Source: a virus
Virus record (IMG/VR): IMGVR_UViG_3300008459_009572
Span: 1-63,271 of that record
Reading direction: 5' to 3' (one strand)
DNA length: 63,271 nucleotides
Shown: piece after piece, positions 16,699 through 26,765 of the stretch
How positions within the stretch are numbered: position 1 is the first letter of the stretch
Layout of the letters: the number at the start of each line of letters is the position of its first letter
Program-made: the position numbers and the translations under genes
Notes under the pieces: generated by a model
The model's input: only the letters and a program-made list of their open reading frames with translations
What the model was told of the DNA's origin: nothing
Database searches by the model: none

Positions 16699-17620
16699 TA
16701 TTGAGTTAAAAATTAAAAACTATCAGCCTCCCGAAATAAATCATGCTTTTCAAAGAAGCATTTCTTATTCTCAATATTCAATGTGGGCATCTTGTCCTCA
16801 TAAGTGGTATCTTACTTATGTAGAGAATAAACAACCATATCAAGCTAGTATTCATACTGTGTTTGGTACTGCATTTCATGAAACACTACAATCATATATT
16901 ACTACAATGTATGAAGAAAGTGGAGCAGCAGCTGATAAAATGGATTTAGAAGTATTATTTCAATCCAAATTCTCAGAAATATATTCTAAAGAATACAAAG
17001 CAGCAGGTGCACATTTTAGTAATGCTGAGGAATTAGGTGGATTTTTTGATGATGGAATCGCTATACTAAATTGGATAAAGAAAAATCGTAATAAAATCTT
17101 TACCATACGTAGGATGCGCTTATTAGGGATAGAATTGCCCCTATTATTAAAAGTACAAAATAATTTATTCTACAAAGCATTCATTGATTTTGCTTTATAT
17201 GATGAAGACCTAGATAAAATTTATATATATGACATCAAAACATCAACCAGAGGTTGGACAGACAATGACAAAAGAGACGATGCTAAAATTGCTCAAGTCT
17301 TGTTATACAAGCAGTACTTTGCGAACCAATTTAATGTTGACGTGGAAAAGATCGAAGTTGAATTCTTCATTGTTAAACGTAAAATCTACGAACAATCAGA
17401 ATATCCAATCCCAAGAGTTCAATCCTTCAAACCAGCAAGTGGAAAAAATAAACGAAAACAAGTAATAGATAGCTTTCAAGCTTTTATTAGTGATTGTTTT
17501 GATGATATTGGTAAGCCAAAAATAAAGTCGTATCTTAAAAATGTAGGTGAAAAATCATGCAAATGGTGTCCCTACAACGAAAAACAAGATCTTTGTAATA
17601 AAATGCATTCTTCTATATAA
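16673..17620 (+). CDS. PD-(D/E)XK nuclease family protein
   Basis: 315 residues starting with GTG; no ATG is available near the N-terminus. It has the Cas4/AddB-like PD-(D/E)XK layout: SYSQYSMWASCPHKWYLTYV at the start, FGTAFHETLQ, the catalytic IYIYDIKTSTRGW (D...D-x-K) and a C-terminal cysteine cluster (C-x-x-C ... C in KSCKWCPYNEKQDLC). The Cys set could hold an Fe-S cluster as in Cas4 and AddB. It likely acts in recombination or end processing. Confidence 0.8.
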   Translation: MAAKKKLSDIELKIKNYQPPEINHAFQRSISYSQYSMWASCPHKWYLTYVENKQPYQASIHTVFGTAFHETLQSYITTMYEESGAAADKMDLEVLFQSKFSEIYSKEYKAAGAHFSNAEELGGFFDDGIAILNWIKKNRNKIFTIRRMRLLGIELPLLLKVQNNLFYKAFIDFALYDEDLDKIYIYDIKTSTRGWTDNDKRDDAKIAQVLLYKQYFANQFNVDVEKIEVEFFIVKRKIYEQSEYPIPRVQSFKPASGKNKRKQVIDSFQAFISDCFDDIGKPKIKSYLKNVGEKSCKWCPYNEKQDLCNKMHSSI

Positions 17621-17650
17621 TCGTATATATTTATATTCAAATATATTATT

Positions 17651-17845
17651 ATGGGAAACAAAATGCAATTAACAAGCGTGAAAGTTCCTGAAGATTTGTT
17701 TGAGCAATTTAAAATTGCTTGTGTTAAATATAAATTTAGTGTTCAAAAATTAACAGAGCGCTCTATGTACTTATATTTAACTAGCGAAGAATTCAGAAAA
17801 AATATTCACAATCAATTAGACACACAATTTACAGGAAGTATTTAA
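17651..17845 (+). CDS. Ribbon-helix-helix-like DNA-binding protein
   Basis: 64 residues. TSVKVPEDLFEQFKIACVKYKFSVQKLTERSM has a strand followed by two helices as in Arc/MetJ-type regulators. A TATATTTA box lies at 17626, 25 bases upstream of the start. It stands alone before the glycan gene cluster and may regulate it; this is inference. Confidence 0.6.
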   Translation: MGNKMQLTSVKVPEDLFEQFKIACVKYKFSVQKLTERSMYLYLTSEEFRKNIHNQLDTQFTGSI

Positions 17846-17855
17846 AAACAGTTAC

Positions 17856-19316
17856 ATGAAAGAAGGTTATATTCCGCAAGCTCAACGCAAAAAGATTCTT
17901 TTACTTTGTGACGATATCCGAATGACAAGTGGTATTTCTACTATGGCTAGAGAAATTGTTATCGGTACTGCCCATCATTATAATTGGGTAAATGTAGGGG
18001 GCGCTATTAGCCATCCTGATAAAGGCAAAAGATTTGATCTAAGTGCAGATACAGGAAACAATGCTGGTATTGATGATGCTAGTGTATTTCTTTATCCTAC
18101 TGATGGGTATGGTTCTCCTGAACTGATTCGACAACTTATTCAAATAGAAACCCCAGATGCAATTATGTTTTTTACAGATCCAAGATATTGGGTTTGGTTG
18201 TTTCAAATAGAACATGAGATTAGGAAAAAAATACCAATGATTTATCTTAATATTTGGGATGATTTGCCTTATCCAATGTATAACAAATCATTTTATGAAT
18301 CATGTGATACATTATTTGCTATTTCTAAACAAACAGAAAACATTAATAGAGTAGTATTAGGACCAGAAATAGCAGCTGAAAAAGTAATTAAATATGTTCC
18401 ACATGGAATTAATGAAAAATTCTTTTTTCCTATTAAACCAGAGCATCCTGAATATTTAACATTACAAGAATATAAAAAGCATCTTTATGGTGAAAAAGAG
18501 TATGATTTTAATTTATTATACAATGCTAGAAATATTCGCCGTAAATCGGTTCCTGATTTAATGTTGGCTTGGAAAATATTCATTGATACACTACCAGTAG
18601 AAAAAGCTAAAAAATGTGTATTTACACTTCATACTCAACCAATTGATGAAAATGGAACTGATTTGCTTGCTGTAAAGGATATGTTATTTGGAAGAAATCC
18701 TCAATATAACATCGTATTTTCTCAAGCAAGAAATCCATCAAACATCATGAATCTACTCTATAACACAGCAGATGTTGTAGCTTTAATTAGTAGTAACGAA
18801 GGATGGGGATTATCTCTTACAGAAGCAATGATTTGTGGAAAACCAATTATAGCTACAGTAACAGGTGGTATGCAAGATCAAATGCGTTTTGAAGATGAAA
18901 ATGGTAATTGGATTAAATTTATAGAAGAATTTGGTTCAAATCATAAAGGAAAATATAAAAAGCATGGAAAATGGGCTTTTCCCGTATTTCCATCAAATCA
19001 AAGTATTGTAGGTTCTGTTCCAACACCTTATATATTTGATGATAGAGCCCAACCAGAACATGTAGCTGAACAAATTGGAAAAATATATGATATTAAGACA
19101 AATCAACCTGAATACTATGCTGAAATTAGTCAAGCCGCTCATGATTGGGTCCATTCAGATGAAGCAATGATGACAGCTAGAATGATGTCTAAAAACATAA
19201 TTGATGGTATTGATGAAACTTTTAATAAGTGGGAACCAAGACATGCTTTTGAAATGATTAAAGTAGAACCACTTGAACAACCAAAACATTTTGTAAAACA
19301 CGTTATCGCTAAATAA
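17856..19316 (+). CDS. GT4-type glycosyltransferase
   Basis: 486 residues with a GT-B fold. The C-terminal donor-binding region is clear: ALISSNEGWGLSLTEAMICG, KPIIATVTGGMQDQM (E-x7-E). The N-terminal half has RKKILLLCDDIRMTSGISTMAREI, typical of GT4 acceptor domains. It opens the 20-kb glycan cluster and is followed 1 base later by another GT4 gene. Confidence 0.85.
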   Translation: MKEGYIPQAQRKKILLLCDDIRMTSGISTMAREIVIGTAHHYNWVNVGGAISHPDKGKRFDLSADTGNNAGIDDASVFLYPTDGYGSPELIRQLIQIETPDAIMFFTDPRYWVWLFQIEHEIRKKIPMIYLNIWDDLPYPMYNKSFYESCDTLFAISKQTENINRVVLGPEIAAEKVIKYVPHGINEKFFFPIKPEHPEYLTLQEYKKHLYGEKEYDFNLLYNARNIRRKSVPDLMLAWKIFIDTLPVEKAKKCVFTLHTQPIDENGTDLLAVKDMLFGRNPQYNIVFSQARNPSNIMNLLYNTADVVALISSNEGWGLSLTEAMICGKPIIATVTGGMQDQMRFEDENGNWIKFIEEFGSNHKGKYKKHGKWAFPVFPSNQSIVGSVPTPYIFDDRAQPEHVAEQIGKIYDIKTNQPEYYAEISQAAHDWVHSDEAMMTARMMSKNIIDGIDETFNKWEPRHAFEMIKVEPLEQPKHFVKHVIAK

Positions 19317-19317
19317 T

Positions 19318-20616
19318 ATGAAACCTTTAGTTTTTATAAGTTGCCCTATTGATACATTTTCTGGTTATGGTGCTAGGTCTAGAGATGTTGCTTTGTCTAT
19401 TATTAAATCTGGAAAGTATGAGGTAAAAATACTACCTCAAAGATGGGGAGCTACCCCCTTTGGATTTCTACAGCCAGATAATCCTGATCATAAATTAATG
19501 ATAGAATGTATATGGCCTAACCCCCAACTTCCTAAACAACCAGACTGCTGGATTCAGATTACTGTACCAAATGAATTCCAACCTATAGGAAAATTTAACA
19601 TTGGTATTACAGCAGGTATTGAAACTACATTATGTGCTTCTTCTTGGATTGAAGGAATTAATAGAATGAATTTAACACTTGTATCTTCAAATCATGCTAA
19701 AACTGTATTTGAAAATAGTAAATATGAAAAGCGAGATCAAAATACAAATCAGATATTAGAAAATATAGAAGTAAAATCACCTATAGAAGTATTATTTGAA
19801 GGTGTAAATAATGATATTTACAAAAAATTAGATGCTTTTAATGGAGAAGTAAATGATACTTTAGAAGATTTAGTAAAAGAAGATTTTAATTTCTTGTTTG
19901 TAGGTCATTGGTTACAAGGAGAAATTGGACAAGATAGAAAAGATGTTGGAATGCTTATAAAAACTTTTCTTGAAACATTTAAAGACAAAAAACAAAAACC
20001 AGGACTTATTCTTAAAGTATCATGTGGTAACTATTCTATAATGGATAGAGATGAAATATTAGATAGAATTAGACGAATTGAAGAAAGTATAGAAGGCGAT
20101 CTACCTAGTATTTACTTACTTCATGGTGAATTAAGTGATGATGAAATAAATGAGCTATACAATCATTCTAAAGTAAAAGCACACGTATCATTTACCAAAG
20201 GAGAAGGATTTGGAAGACCATTATTAGAAGCCTCCATTAGCCAAAAACCAGTAATTGCTTCAAATTATAGTGGGCATTTAGATTTTCTTGATTCTGAACT
20301 ATCAATTTTACTCCCAGGAGAAATAAAACAAATTCACCCCTCAGCAGCCGTACAAGATATGCTCATTCCAGAATCTGGATGGTTTACTGTTGATTATAAA
20401 AAAGCTTCTGAGATATTTGAAGATGTTTATAAAAATTATAAAAAGTATGTTGATAGAGCAAAGAAACAATCTTACCGTTCACGTACTGAATTTAGTTTAG
20501 AAAAAATGTCTGAAAAATTAGTAGGAATACTAGATGAAAAGATACCTAAACCCGTAGAACTTAAACTTCCTCAATTGAAAAAAATTGAATTACCTAAACT
20601 TAAAAAAGTAGACTAA
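19318..20616 (+). CDS. GT4-type glycosyltransferase
   Basis: 432 residues. The acceptor domain starts with SCPIDTFSGYGARSRDVALS, and the donor site is SFTKGEGFGRPLLEASISQKPVIAS. Its tail is a Lys/Leu/Pro repeat (ELKLPQLKKIELPKLKKVD), unusual for the family. It pairs with the upstream GT4 gene. Confidence 0.85.
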   Translation: MKPLVFISCPIDTFSGYGARSRDVALSIIKSGKYEVKILPQRWGATPFGFLQPDNPDHKLMIECIWPNPQLPKQPDCWIQITVPNEFQPIGKFNIGITAGIETTLCASSWIEGINRMNLTLVSSNHAKTVFENSKYEKRDQNTNQILENIEVKSPIEVLFEGVNNDIYKKLDAFNGEVNDTLEDLVKEDFNFLFVGHWLQGEIGQDRKDVGMLIKTFLETFKDKKQKPGLILKVSCGNYSIMDRDEILDRIRRIEESIEGDLPSIYLLHGELSDDEINELYNHSKVKAHVSFTKGEGFGRPLLEASISQKPVIASNYSGHLDFLDSELSILLPGEIKQIHPSAAVQDMLIPESGWFTVDYKKASEIFEDVYKNYKKYVDRAKKQSYRSRTEFSLEKMSEKLVGILDEKIPKPVELKLPQLKKIELPKLKKVD

Positions 20617-21011
20617 TGCAAGAATCACTTATAATATGTTCTAGGTGTGGGGGTAATGCTTGTCATGAAGCATCTAACGGTCAACTTACTATTTGGAGTT
20701 GTTTTGGGTGTGGATTTACAACTAATTCTACTTTAACAGATGATAAATTAGAAGAAGTAGAAGTAGTAATTCCTCAATTATATAAAGATCTTAAATTTAA
20801 AGATGAAAATGGATTATACTGGTATCCAAATAGTGTAATGTTAGAAGATAGATCAATGGTGTTTGCTGATGGTAAATCTATTGATGAATGGAAGTGGGCA
20901 GGAGTTAAATCTGATGGTGAAAAAGCAGATATGACAACAATAAAACATTTTGAAGAAAAAGACTTTATGGAAGCCCTTGATTATATAGGCTTCTTTGAAA
21001 AACAAAAATAA
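20616..21011 (+). CDS. Zinc-ribbon protein of unknown function
   Basis: 131 residues. Two Cys pairs (CSRCGGNAC and CFGCGF) form an N-terminal zinc ribbon, followed by an acidic domain containing LYWYPNSVMLEDRSMVFADG. The start shares one base with the previous stop. It resembles small phage proteins of unknown role embedded in glycan clusters. Confidence 0.6.
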   Translation: MQESLIICSRCGGNACHEASNGQLTIWSCFGCGFTTNSTLTDDKLEEVEVVIPQLYKDLKFKDENGLYWYPNSVMLEDRSMVFADGKSIDEWKWAGVKSDGEKADMTTIKHFEEKDFMEALDYIGFFEKQK

Positions 21012-21015
21012 CGTT

Positions 21016-21636
21016 ATGTTAAGAATTAGTTATGCTATTACTGCTTGGAATGAACACCAAGAATTGGATCGCTTACTTGAAATGCTAACAAACAACATTC
21101 GTCCTGAAGATGAAATAGTAGTTCAATTAGATAAAACAGCGACTGCAGAAGTTAGATCTGTTTGTTTTGATTTTGGTAGACCTAATCTTAGGGTAGTTGA
21201 ATTTCCTTTAAATAATGATTTTGCTACTTTTAAAAATAATCTAAAAAAAGAATGCCTTAAAGAATTTATATTTCAGATTGATGCTGACGAATATCCTCAT
21301 CCTCATTTATTAGCTTCATTACCTTCAATTTTAGATTATAATTACAATATAGATGTATTTTTAGTTCCCAGAATAAACACTGTAGAAGGATTAACTGAAC
21401 AACATATTCAACAGTGGGGATGGAATGTAAATGATAAAGGATGGGTTAACTTTCCTGATTACCAATGGCGTATTTGGAAAAATAGTTCTAAAATTAAATG
21501 GATAAATAAAGTACATGAGCGTTTAGATGGATTTAATGAATATTCAGCCTTTCCACAAATGGAAGAATATTGTTTATTTCATCCTAAAGATATTAAAAGA
21601 CAAGAAAAACAAAACCAATTTTATAATACATTATGA
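21016..21636 (+). CDS. GT2-like glycosyltransferase
   Basis: 206 residues. It has a GT-A start (ISYAITAWNEHQELDRLLEML), a metal site in FIFQIDADEYP (DxD) and an acceptor region with FPDYQWRIWKNSSKIKWINKVHERL. It is shorter than most GT2 enzymes. The ATG at 21016 is preferred over a TTG at 20995. Confidence 0.82.
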   Translation: MLRISYAITAWNEHQELDRLLEMLTNNIRPEDEIVVQLDKTATAEVRSVCFDFGRPNLRVVEFPLNNDFATFKNNLKKECLKEFIFQIDADEYPHPHLLASLPSILDYNYNIDVFLVPRINTVEGLTEQHIQQWGWNVNDKGWVNFPDYQWRIWKNSSKIKWINKVHERLDGFNEYSAFPQMEEYCLFHPKDIKRQEKQNQFYNTL

Positions 21637-22037
21637 GTGACAGAAAATATCTACCAACATTAAGTGAATTAATAGATAGACTATCAATTGTACAGCTAAA
21701 AGAAGTATTCATCCCAGAACATAAAAATGAATATGCTAAAGAAATAGCTGACATAGTTCATGATATTCAATTATATTTAAAAGAAAGTAAAGAACCAATT
21801 ACGGCTGATACAATTAGAGCAATTGTTGTTCTTTCACAAATGAATTTACATATTTGGCATAATGAATCTAATTATCGTAAGGGTATTAAAGATGGAAATA
21901 ATTTAGAATTAACTCATGGATTAAATGGTATTCGCAATGTAGCTAAAAATAAAATCCAGGAAATTATGGGTGGTAGAAAAGATTATAAAATTGACTGCTT
22001 AGCAGCTGAATTTAAAGATTGGGATATATCATGGTAA
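21633..22037 (+). CDS. DUF4254-like protein
   Basis: 134 residues, mainly helical. LSELIDRLSIVQLKEVF near the N-terminus and VVLSQMNLHIWHNESNYRKG near residue 70 fit DUF4254, a family often found in glycan loci. Function unknown. It overlaps both neighbours (ATGA upstream; 7 bases with the next gene). Confidence 0.5.
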   Translation: MSDRKYLPTLSELIDRLSIVQLKEVFIPEHKNEYAKEIADIVHDIQLYLKESKEPITADTIRAIVVLSQMNLHIWHNESNYRKGIKDGNNLELTHGLNGIRNVAKNKIQEIMGGRKDYKIDCLAAEFKDWDISW

Positions 22038-22435
22038 AAAAAGTATGGGTAAATGGCGCTTTTGATATCCTTCATATAGGACATCTTAGACTACTTGAAT
22101 ATGCTGCTTTATTTGGCAGTGTTCGAGTTGGTATTGATACTGATAATCGCATTAAAGAAAAAAAAGGAGCTGATCGTCCATACAATACTTTAGAAGATAG
22201 AGTAGAATTTCTATATGGGATTAAATATGTAACAGATGTTGTTACATTTGGATCAAATGAGGAGCTAGTTGAAAGTATTAGAGAATATGACCCTGATTTA
22301 ATGGTTATAGGAGATGATTACAATTATCATACTATTATTGGAATTGAATATATTCCTCAAGTTAAATTCTTTGAGAAAATACCTGGTAAATCAACAACTA
22401 AAATTTTAAATTATGGAAAAACCAATAGTTTGTGA
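22031..22435 (+). CDS. HldE/TagD-type nucleotidyltransferase
   Basis: 134 residues with the cytidylyltransferase-like motifs VNGAFDILHIGHLRLLEYA (HxGH), RVEFLYGI and the late GKSTTKIL. This is the size of the HldE adenylyltransferase domain, which makes ADP-heptose, or of glycerol-3-phosphate cytidylyltransferase. A separate HldE-like kinase lies at 36447, which favours the heptose reading. The ATG at 22031 is preferred over a TTG at 22019. Confidence 0.8.
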   Translation: MVKKVWVNGAFDILHIGHLRLLEYAALFGSVRVGIDTDNRIKEKKGADRPYNTLEDRVEFLYGIKYVTDVVTFGSNEELVESIREYDPDLMVIGDDYNYHTIIGIEYIPQVKFFEKIPGKSTTKILNYGKTNSL

Positions 22436-22784
22436 GGGTTGTAAAGTACCTAAAGGTTGGGGTGAAGAATTAATTATTGAAAATAATGATAAATACTGTG
22501 GCAAGCTCCTTATATTTAAAGCAGGTTGTAAATTCAGTATGCATTATCATATGATTAAAGATGAAACATGGTATGTTGATAAAGGAGAATTCATATATAG
22601 ATGGATTGACACTGAAACAGCTGAAATACATGAAGAATACCTTAAACCAGGAAACGTAGTAAGACAAAGACCAGGCCAACCTCATCAGTTGGAAGCTAAA
22701 ACAGAAGGTATTATATTTGAAGTATCAACAACTCACTTTGATTCTGACTCATATCGTGTTTGGAAAGGTGATTCACAAAAATAA
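22413..22784 (+). CDS. Cupin-type sugar isomerase-like protein
   Basis: 123 residues, one cupin barrel. The metal site is visible as HYH (SMHYHMIKDETWYV), a Glu, and a later His in RPGQPHQLEA. Related proteins include D-lyxose isomerase-like and mannose-6-phosphate isomerase-like cupins. It overlaps the nucleotidyltransferase gene by 23 bases. Confidence 0.7.
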   Translation: MEKPIVCEGCKVPKGWGEELIIENNDKYCGKLLIFKAGCKFSMHYHMIKDETWYVDKGEFIYRWIDTETAEIHEEYLKPGNVVRQRPGQPHQLEAKTEGIIFEVSTTHFDSDSYRVWKGDSQK

Positions 22785-22788
22785 AAAT

Positions 22789-23718
22789 ATGAAAAAAGTT
22801 TTAATTATAGGAGGTAATGGATATGTAGGTAGTAGACTATATAAAGATTACTCTACAGAATATAAAGTTACAATAGTAGATGGATGTTGGTTTGATAAAC
22901 CACTAGTTCCAACAATAGAAAGAGATATTACTGAATTAACAGTTGATTTCTTATCTTCGTTTGATGTTGTTATTTTATTAGCTGCCCATTCAAGTGTTAA
23001 AATGTGTGAAGGGCCTTTATTAAGTGCCTATGACAATAATATTAGAAATTTCGTTCAGCTAGCATCTAAGTTAAAACCGCATCAGAAATTTATATATGCT
23101 AGCTCATCTAGTGTTTATGGTAATGCTGGTGAATTAGTAGTGGATGAAACCTATAACGGGTTTGTACCTCATAATCATTATGATATTACAAAACATGTTA
23201 TTGACCTATATGCTCCTAAATTCGATACTCAGTATTATGGTTTAAGATTTGGTACTGTAAATGGTTATTCTCCTATTGTTAGAAATGATGTTATGATTAA
23301 CTCAATGGTTTATAATGCTGTTAAAAACGGAGAAATAAAACTATACATTAAAGATATTCTTAGACCAATTTTAGGTATAAGTGATTTAAGTCGTGCTATA
23401 AAAGCTATTATTGATGTAGAAGGTGATCATAGAGGAATTTATAATTTAGCTTCATTCAATAGCACAGCTGAGGAGATAGCTTATGGTGTTAGCAAAGTAG
23501 TAGGTGTTAAAGTAACTGAGTACGAAACAGATCCTAATAATATTGTTAATTCAAAATTACAAACTAAAAGTTATAATTTTTCTATTGATTGTACTAAATT
23601 TAAAAATACATTTGGATTTGAATTTAAAGAAACAGTAGAGAGTATTACAAAAGGATTAGTAGACAATTTTGATAATATAATTTTCACATCAAGAAATCAA
23701 TTTAAGGAATATGAATAA
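22789..23718 (+). CDS. NAD-dependent sugar epimerase/dehydratase (SDR)
   Basis: 309 residues. It has the Rossmann start KKVLIIGGNGYVGSRLY, a catalytic Ser region YASSSSVYG and Y-x-x-x-K in NHYDITKH, then LRFGTVNGYSP. It acts on a nucleotide sugar; specificity is unknown. The ATG at 22789 gives the standard N-terminus; an earlier frame start at 22717 lies inside the cupin gene. Confidence 0.88.
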   Translation: MKKVLIIGGNGYVGSRLYKDYSTEYKVTIVDGCWFDKPLVPTIERDITELTVDFLSSFDVVILLAAHSSVKMCEGPLLSAYDNNIRNFVQLASKLKPHQKFIYASSSSVYGNAGELVVDETYNGFVPHNHYDITKHVIDLYAPKFDTQYYGLRFGTVNGYSPIVRNDVMINSMVYNAVKNGEIKLYIKDILRPILGISDLSRAIKAIIDVEGDHRGIYNLASFNSTAEEIAYGVSKVVGVKVTEYETDPNNIVNSKLQTKSYNFSIDCTKFKNTFGFEFKETVESITKGLVDNFDNIIFTSRNQFKEYE

Positions 23719-24940
23719 TGAATTTCAAATATCACACATTGAAAATAAAAAATGTTTTTGTTGTGGTAATAATAATTTAAAAACAGTATTGGATTTAGGT
23801 AATCAACCCTTAGCAAATGATTATCATAATAATTTAGTGTTACAAGAAGAATATCCGTTAAAATTAAATTTATGTGATAAATGTTTCCATTTACAACTAA
23901 GTCATACAGTTAATCCTGATTTAATGTTTAAACATTATCTTTATGTAAGTGGTACAACACAAACCTTAAGGGATTATTTTGATGTATTTGCTAAAAAAAC
24001 ACTAGAATATAATCCTAAAGCTAAAAATATATTAGACATTGCTTCTAATGACGGAACTCAACTTGATTCTTATAAAAAACTAGGACTAAATACCTATGGA
24101 ATAGACCCAGCGGAGAATTTGTATGGTGATGCTGTAACTAAAGGTCATAATATAGTATGTGATTATTTCAATATTAATACTATTGATAAATTTGGTGATA
24201 CTAAGTTTGATATCATTACTGCTCAAAATGTATTTGCCCATAACAAGTATACTGTTGATTTTCTTTTATCCTGTAATGAATTAATGACCGATCAATCAGT
24301 ATTATTTATTCAAACATCACAAGCAAATATGGTATTAAATAACGAATTTGATACTATTTACCATGAGCATTTATCTTTCTTTAATACTAAATCAATGAAA
24401 ACGTTAGTTGAAAGATGTGGTTTAGTATTAAGTGACGTATTTAAAACAGACATTCATGGTACTAGTTATGTGTTTGTAATTACTAAAAAAGATTTAGGAT
24501 TAAAAGGAACACAAGAAATGCTTGATTTTGAAGAAAGTAAAGGTTTGTATGATGTTTTAACTTATCCTGAATATGCTTTAAAATGTTATAAGGCAACTTA
24601 CGATTTAAAAAATAAATTAGAACAACTTAAAAAAGAAGGATATACTTTAGTTGGATATGGAGCTGCTGCTAAAGGTAATACATTACTTAATTTTGGAAAA
24701 ATTAAATTAGATATTATTATAGATGATAATCCTTTAAAACAAAATCTATTCACTCCTGGAATGAATATCCCAATTTATAGTTCTGATTATATATCAAACA
24801 TGCTTAAGGATAAAGTAGTTTTCATACCTTTAGCTTGGAATTTCTATACTGAAATTAAATCACGTATTAAAGCAAAAAGAGATAATCCAAATAATTTATT
24901 TATTAAATATTTCCCAACATTAGAAATAAATGAAGGTTAA
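23711..24940 (+). CDS. Sugar C-methyltransferase (TylCIII/NovU-like)
   Basis: 409 residues with the three-part layout of sugar C-methyltransferases: an N-terminal zinc site (CFCCGN ... CDKC), a SAM-binding middle (ILDIASNDGTQLDSYKKLG, YGIDPAENL) with HEHLSFF, and a C-terminal Rossmann-like part with VGYGAAAKGNTLLNF. The family adds a methyl to a keto-sugar carbon, making branched deoxy sugars. This fits the deoxy-sugar genes at 32-36 kb. Confidence 0.88.
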   Translation: MNNEFQISHIENKKCFCCGNNNLKTVLDLGNQPLANDYHNNLVLQEEYPLKLNLCDKCFHLQLSHTVNPDLMFKHYLYVSGTTQTLRDYFDVFAKKTLEYNPKAKNILDIASNDGTQLDSYKKLGLNTYGIDPAENLYGDAVTKGHNIVCDYFNINTIDKFGDTKFDIITAQNVFAHNKYTVDFLLSCNELMTDQSVLFIQTSQANMVLNNEFDTIYHEHLSFFNTKSMKTLVERCGLVLSDVFKTDIHGTSYVFVITKKDLGLKGTQEMLDFEESKGLYDVLTYPEYALKCYKATYDLKNKLEQLKKEGYTLVGYGAAAKGNTLLNFGKIKLDIIIDDNPLKQNLFTPGMNIPIYSSDYISNMLKDKVVFIPLAWNFYTEIKSRIKAKRDNPNNLFIKYFPTLEINEG

Positions 24941-25847
24941 AATATCATATCATATAATGCCATATGAAATAGACTATGCTTTATTATCATATACTCAATT
25001 AAAAAAATCTAGATATCACATTCCTGATAATATAGATATTGAAATTGATACGGTAATGAATTGTTCTAATTATTTAATTGATTGGGACAAAACTATTTTA
25101 CCTAAACAGTTCTTCATCCAAAAATTTAATGATTTAAGTATATTACTAAAAGATTATACTGTTAACTCTAAAATATATGAAGGAGATGAATGTTACGGTC
25201 TTCTAGATATCCAACGAGAATCCTACTGTGGAGCTGATTATTACATTAATATCACCCCAGATATGTACTTTAGTGAACATCTATTAGCATTAATGCTTGA
25301 ATCAACTAAAGTAATTAAAAATGAATATTATGTAGTTACTCCTGAAATTCATAAAATGTGGGATTATACTTGGGATGAAATTACTAATCAAAGGTATATG
25401 GATGTTCCTTATGAAAAATGGAATGATACAGATGTATTTGATATTAGACATAATATGAAAATGGATAACGATGAAGTAAGATTAGAGCCAACAACAAGAA
25501 GTAAATGGGCTTGGTGGTTAGATTTATATAACAGAGCATTTTATGAAGATTTTGCCCCTGTACAAGATGATTGGTATGGATACGGACCTTGGGATTGGTG
25601 GTCGTTAATGTTAACAGAATATGCTAAAAATCAAGGTGCTGATTTTCAAGAGTATGTTTTAAGAGGACAAACTATATTTGAATATCCTATTGGTTCTTTA
25701 AAAGGTAAGGGATTTGTTTCCTATCATAAAGACTTTATGCATATGAGAGGAAATGCCCCTCAACAAAGACAACGATTTGAAGCAAACATGCAATTATATC
25801 TAGAAAGAGGAATCAAACATTTAAAACAAAAAGGAATTATAAAATGA
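24930..25847 (+). CDS. Putative GT-A glycosyltransferase
   Basis: 305 residues. YYINITPDMYFSEHLL resembles a metal-site/acceptor region and WDYTWDEITNQ is distinctive; Trp and Tyr are frequent. No family is securely recognised. Position between a sugar methyltransferase and another methyltransferase, with overlaps at both ends, suggests a glycan function. Confidence 0.5.
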   Translation: MKVKISYHIMPYEIDYALLSYTQLKKSRYHIPDNIDIEIDTVMNCSNYLIDWDKTILPKQFFIQKFNDLSILLKDYTVNSKIYEGDECYGLLDIQRESYCGADYYINITPDMYFSEHLLALMLESTKVIKNEYYVVTPEIHKMWDYTWDEITNQRYMDVPYEKWNDTDVFDIRHNMKMDNDEVRLEPTTRSKWAWWLDLYNRAFYEDFAPVQDDWYGYGPWDWWSLMLTEYAKNQGADFQEYVLRGQTIFEYPIGSLKGKGFVSYHKDFMHMRGNAPQQRQRFEANMQLYLERGIKHLKQKGIIK

Positions 25848-26761
25848 AAATAACAGTACAAGATATTGAACAAGTAGTTGGATTTTCAATTAGTAATAGT
25901 TGTAAAACATTAATTGATGAATTTGATCTTACTTATAGAGAATTAACAAAACAAGAACGTGATGATGTTATACTTAACATTATTAATACTTTAAATGATG
26001 ATATTGAATATGTAGGTAAGCATAGATTAGAAAAGTGGGAAAAGGGATGGTATGAGAATTTAGAATTATTAAAGCAAGAGAAGAAAGTAAATAGTTTAGT
26101 TCCTAAATATTTTGGTAAATATGATGTTGCTCGTTGGAAGGGTGATTTTATTAAATGTGAAACTGAATATTTTGATTACAAACTTCATATTATACTAGTT
26201 GATGCTATATTACATCAATATGTAGGTAGTAATTATTCTAATTTATATGAATTTGGTTGTGGTCCCGCTTATCATTTATTACGTTTTGGAAATTTTAACT
26301 CTAATATTAACTTAATAGGTCTAGATTGGGCCGAAGCCTCTCAGAATATTATTAAAGAAATAAACAAATTAAAAATTAATAATAAAATAACAGGATATAA
26401 TTTTGATTATTTTAACCCAAATTACAACATAGATATAGCAGAAAATTCAGCTATATTTACTTGTGCTTCATTAGAACAAATTGGGGAAAATTATAAAGAA
26501 TTCGTAGATTATCTAATCTCAAAACAACCTGATCTTTGTATTCATTTTGAACCTTCTTCAGAGTTGTTAAATGAAAATAGTTTGGTAGATAAACTTTCTA
26601 TATTATATTTCAATAAAAGAAAATATTTGAAAGGATATTTAACTTATTTAAGACAACTAGAACAAGAAAATAAAATTGAAATTATAAATACTCAACGATT
26701 ACAAGGTGGTTCTTATTTTATAGAAGGATATCCTGTAATTGTTTGGAAAATAAAAAAATAA
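25844..26761 (+). CDS. Class I SAM-dependent methyltransferase
   Basis: 305 residues. The SAM motif LYEFGCGPAYHLLRFG near residue 130 is followed by NLIGLDWAEASQNII and FTCASLEQIGENY. The N-terminal 110 residues are helical and not recognised. The substrate is probably a sugar or glycolipid, judged only by the neighbours. Confidence 0.75.
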   Translation: MKITVQDIEQVVGFSISNSCKTLIDEFDLTYRELTKQERDDVILNIINTLNDDIEYVGKHRLEKWEKGWYENLELLKQEKKVNSLVPKYFGKYDVARWKGDFIKCETEYFDYKLHIILVDAILHQYVGSNYSNLYEFGCGPAYHLLRFGNFNSNINLIGLDWAEASQNIIKEINKLKINNKITGYNFDYFNPNYNIDIAENSAIFTCASLEQIGENYKEFVDYLISKQPDLCIHFEPSSELLNENSLVDKLSILYFNKRKYLKGYLTYLRQLEQENKIEIINTQRLQGGSYFIEGYPVIVWKIKK

Positions 26762-26765
26762 ACAC